From Candidatus Poseidoniaceae archaeon (lineage in GTDB: Archaea; Thermoplasmatota; Poseidoniia; Poseidoniales; Poseidoniaceae), in the NCBI GenBank assembly GCA_938084455.1, contig CALKDX010000078.1:1-32982 (forward strand): DNA of 32,982 nt, given 5' to 3'. The notes beneath the pieces are model-generated. The model ran no database searches. It saw nothing but the letters and a program-made list of their open reading frames with translations, and was not told where the DNA came from. Below are positions 32,722-32,982 of this stretch, piece after piece (the stretch's first letter is position 1; each line of letters starts with the position of its first letter). Made by a program: the position numbers and the translations under genes.

Positions 32722-32982
32722 AGAGAAGCCTCCAATTTTTCAATCACTGCAGAGAGCACTTGTTCCCTGCTGAGAGTTGTTGCATCGAGTACTATGGTAT
32801 AGGGTTCGCGCTGTTCAGGCAAGAGACCGTACAACTCCATGAAGCGCGCTGCGTCGACCGCAGTTCGCATCTCATTGGCGTGCAGGGCCTCTTCCAGAGT
32901 GCATTGCTCCCGTGCGACGACTCGGTTGGCTCGTTCTTGGTCATCGACCTCGAGCCAGAGGCGGACGCAATCAAGATCAAGT
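32718..32982 (-). CDS. cmk: Cytidylate kinase, archaeal type (5' end outside window)
   Basis: The last 87 residues are visible; the frame is open through the window edge at 32982, so the N-terminal P-loop part is missing. The visible part, DLDCVRLWLEVDDQERANRVVAREQ, then LEEALHANEMRTAVDAARFMELYG and PYTIVLDATTLSREQVLSAVIEKL, matches the C-terminal lid and last helix of archaeal CMP kinases. These phosphorylate CMP/dCMP with ATP for nucleotide synthesis. Its TGA overlaps the cbf5 ATG; cmk-cbf5 adjacency is common in archaea, which supports the call. Confidence 0.85.
   Translation of the reverse strand, partial: LDLDCVRLWLEVDDQERANRVVAREQCTLEEALHANEMRTAVDAARFMELYGLLPEQREPYTIVLDATTLSREQVLSAVIEKLEASL

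Noticed and set aside
1-32982. Mobile elements, CRISPR, replication origin, integrase/att sites
   Set aside because: None seen: no transposase or integrase motifs, no regularly spaced repeats and no Cdc6/ORB-like sequence.

Overview
The window looks like a gene-dense piece of a planktonic euryarchaeal chromosome. The best fit is Marine Group II (Ca. Poseidoniales) or a close relative in Thermoplasmatota. Evidence seen in the sequence: archaeal information-processing genes (EF-1beta with its zinc-ribbon neighbour, RNA polymerase subunit Rpo11/L, Cbf5-type pseudouridine synthase overlapping CMP kinase, TruD, RlmE, an OB-fold RPA-like protein), an RNase P RNA, a tRNA-His with an encoded G-1, an archaeosortase, a DUF2240 protein, and very large CARDB/kelch surface proteins with one C-terminal membrane anchor. 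The group assignment is inference; no rRNA is present. I see no IS element, CRISPR array, integrase, att site or replication origin. No gene-free stretch exceeds 300 bases; the longest is 31529-31752.

Layout. 1-2747: 3' part of a large surface protein, then RNase P RNA. 2750-7233 (minus): family-2 glycosyltransferase, RND/MMPL transporter with a calcium-loop-like insert, five-helix membrane protein, probably one operon. 7420-10626: a small minus-strand protein, then a plus-strand run of sugar epimerase, membrane-anchored thioredoxin-fold protein, VKOR-type membrane oxidoreductase and a His-rich extracytoplasmic protein. A second extracytoplasmic thioredoxin-fold protein lies at 11012-11956, so this is an extracellular disulfide/redox region. 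12061-15543: translation and transcription block (RlmE, OB-fold protein, zinc ribbon, EF-1beta; opposite strand Rpo11 and TruD). 15723-18314: a second RND transporter, convergent with a DUF2240 gene. 18951-23615: a 1554-residue kelch/CARDB surface protein, divergent from a HEAT-repeat protein, a small basic protein and a DEAD-box helicase (23703-26827). 26830-27894: archaeosortase-family protease, divergent from a TusA-like protein that overlaps GTP cyclohydrolase II. 28932-29004: tRNA-His. 29132-31528: a third CARDB surface protein, followed by an unusual nested inverted-repeat region. 31753-32982: Cbf5/TruB and the 3' end of CMP kinase.

Together the accessory genes centre on the cell envelope: glycosyl-lipid synthesis, envelope transporters, large cell-surface adhesin-like proteins, oxidative folding of exported proteins (two thioredoxin folds plus VKOR plus a His-rich partner) and C-terminal protein sorting (archaeosortase). 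The genome is tightly packed. Three gene pairs overlap by ATGA, and two convergent pairs meet with no intervening base at a TGATCA palindrome formed by their stop codons.

The least explained parts are the His-rich protein in the redox cassette, the switch-like repeat structure at 31526-31645 with a 21-codon ORF downstream, and a near-identical motif upstream of both transporter units.
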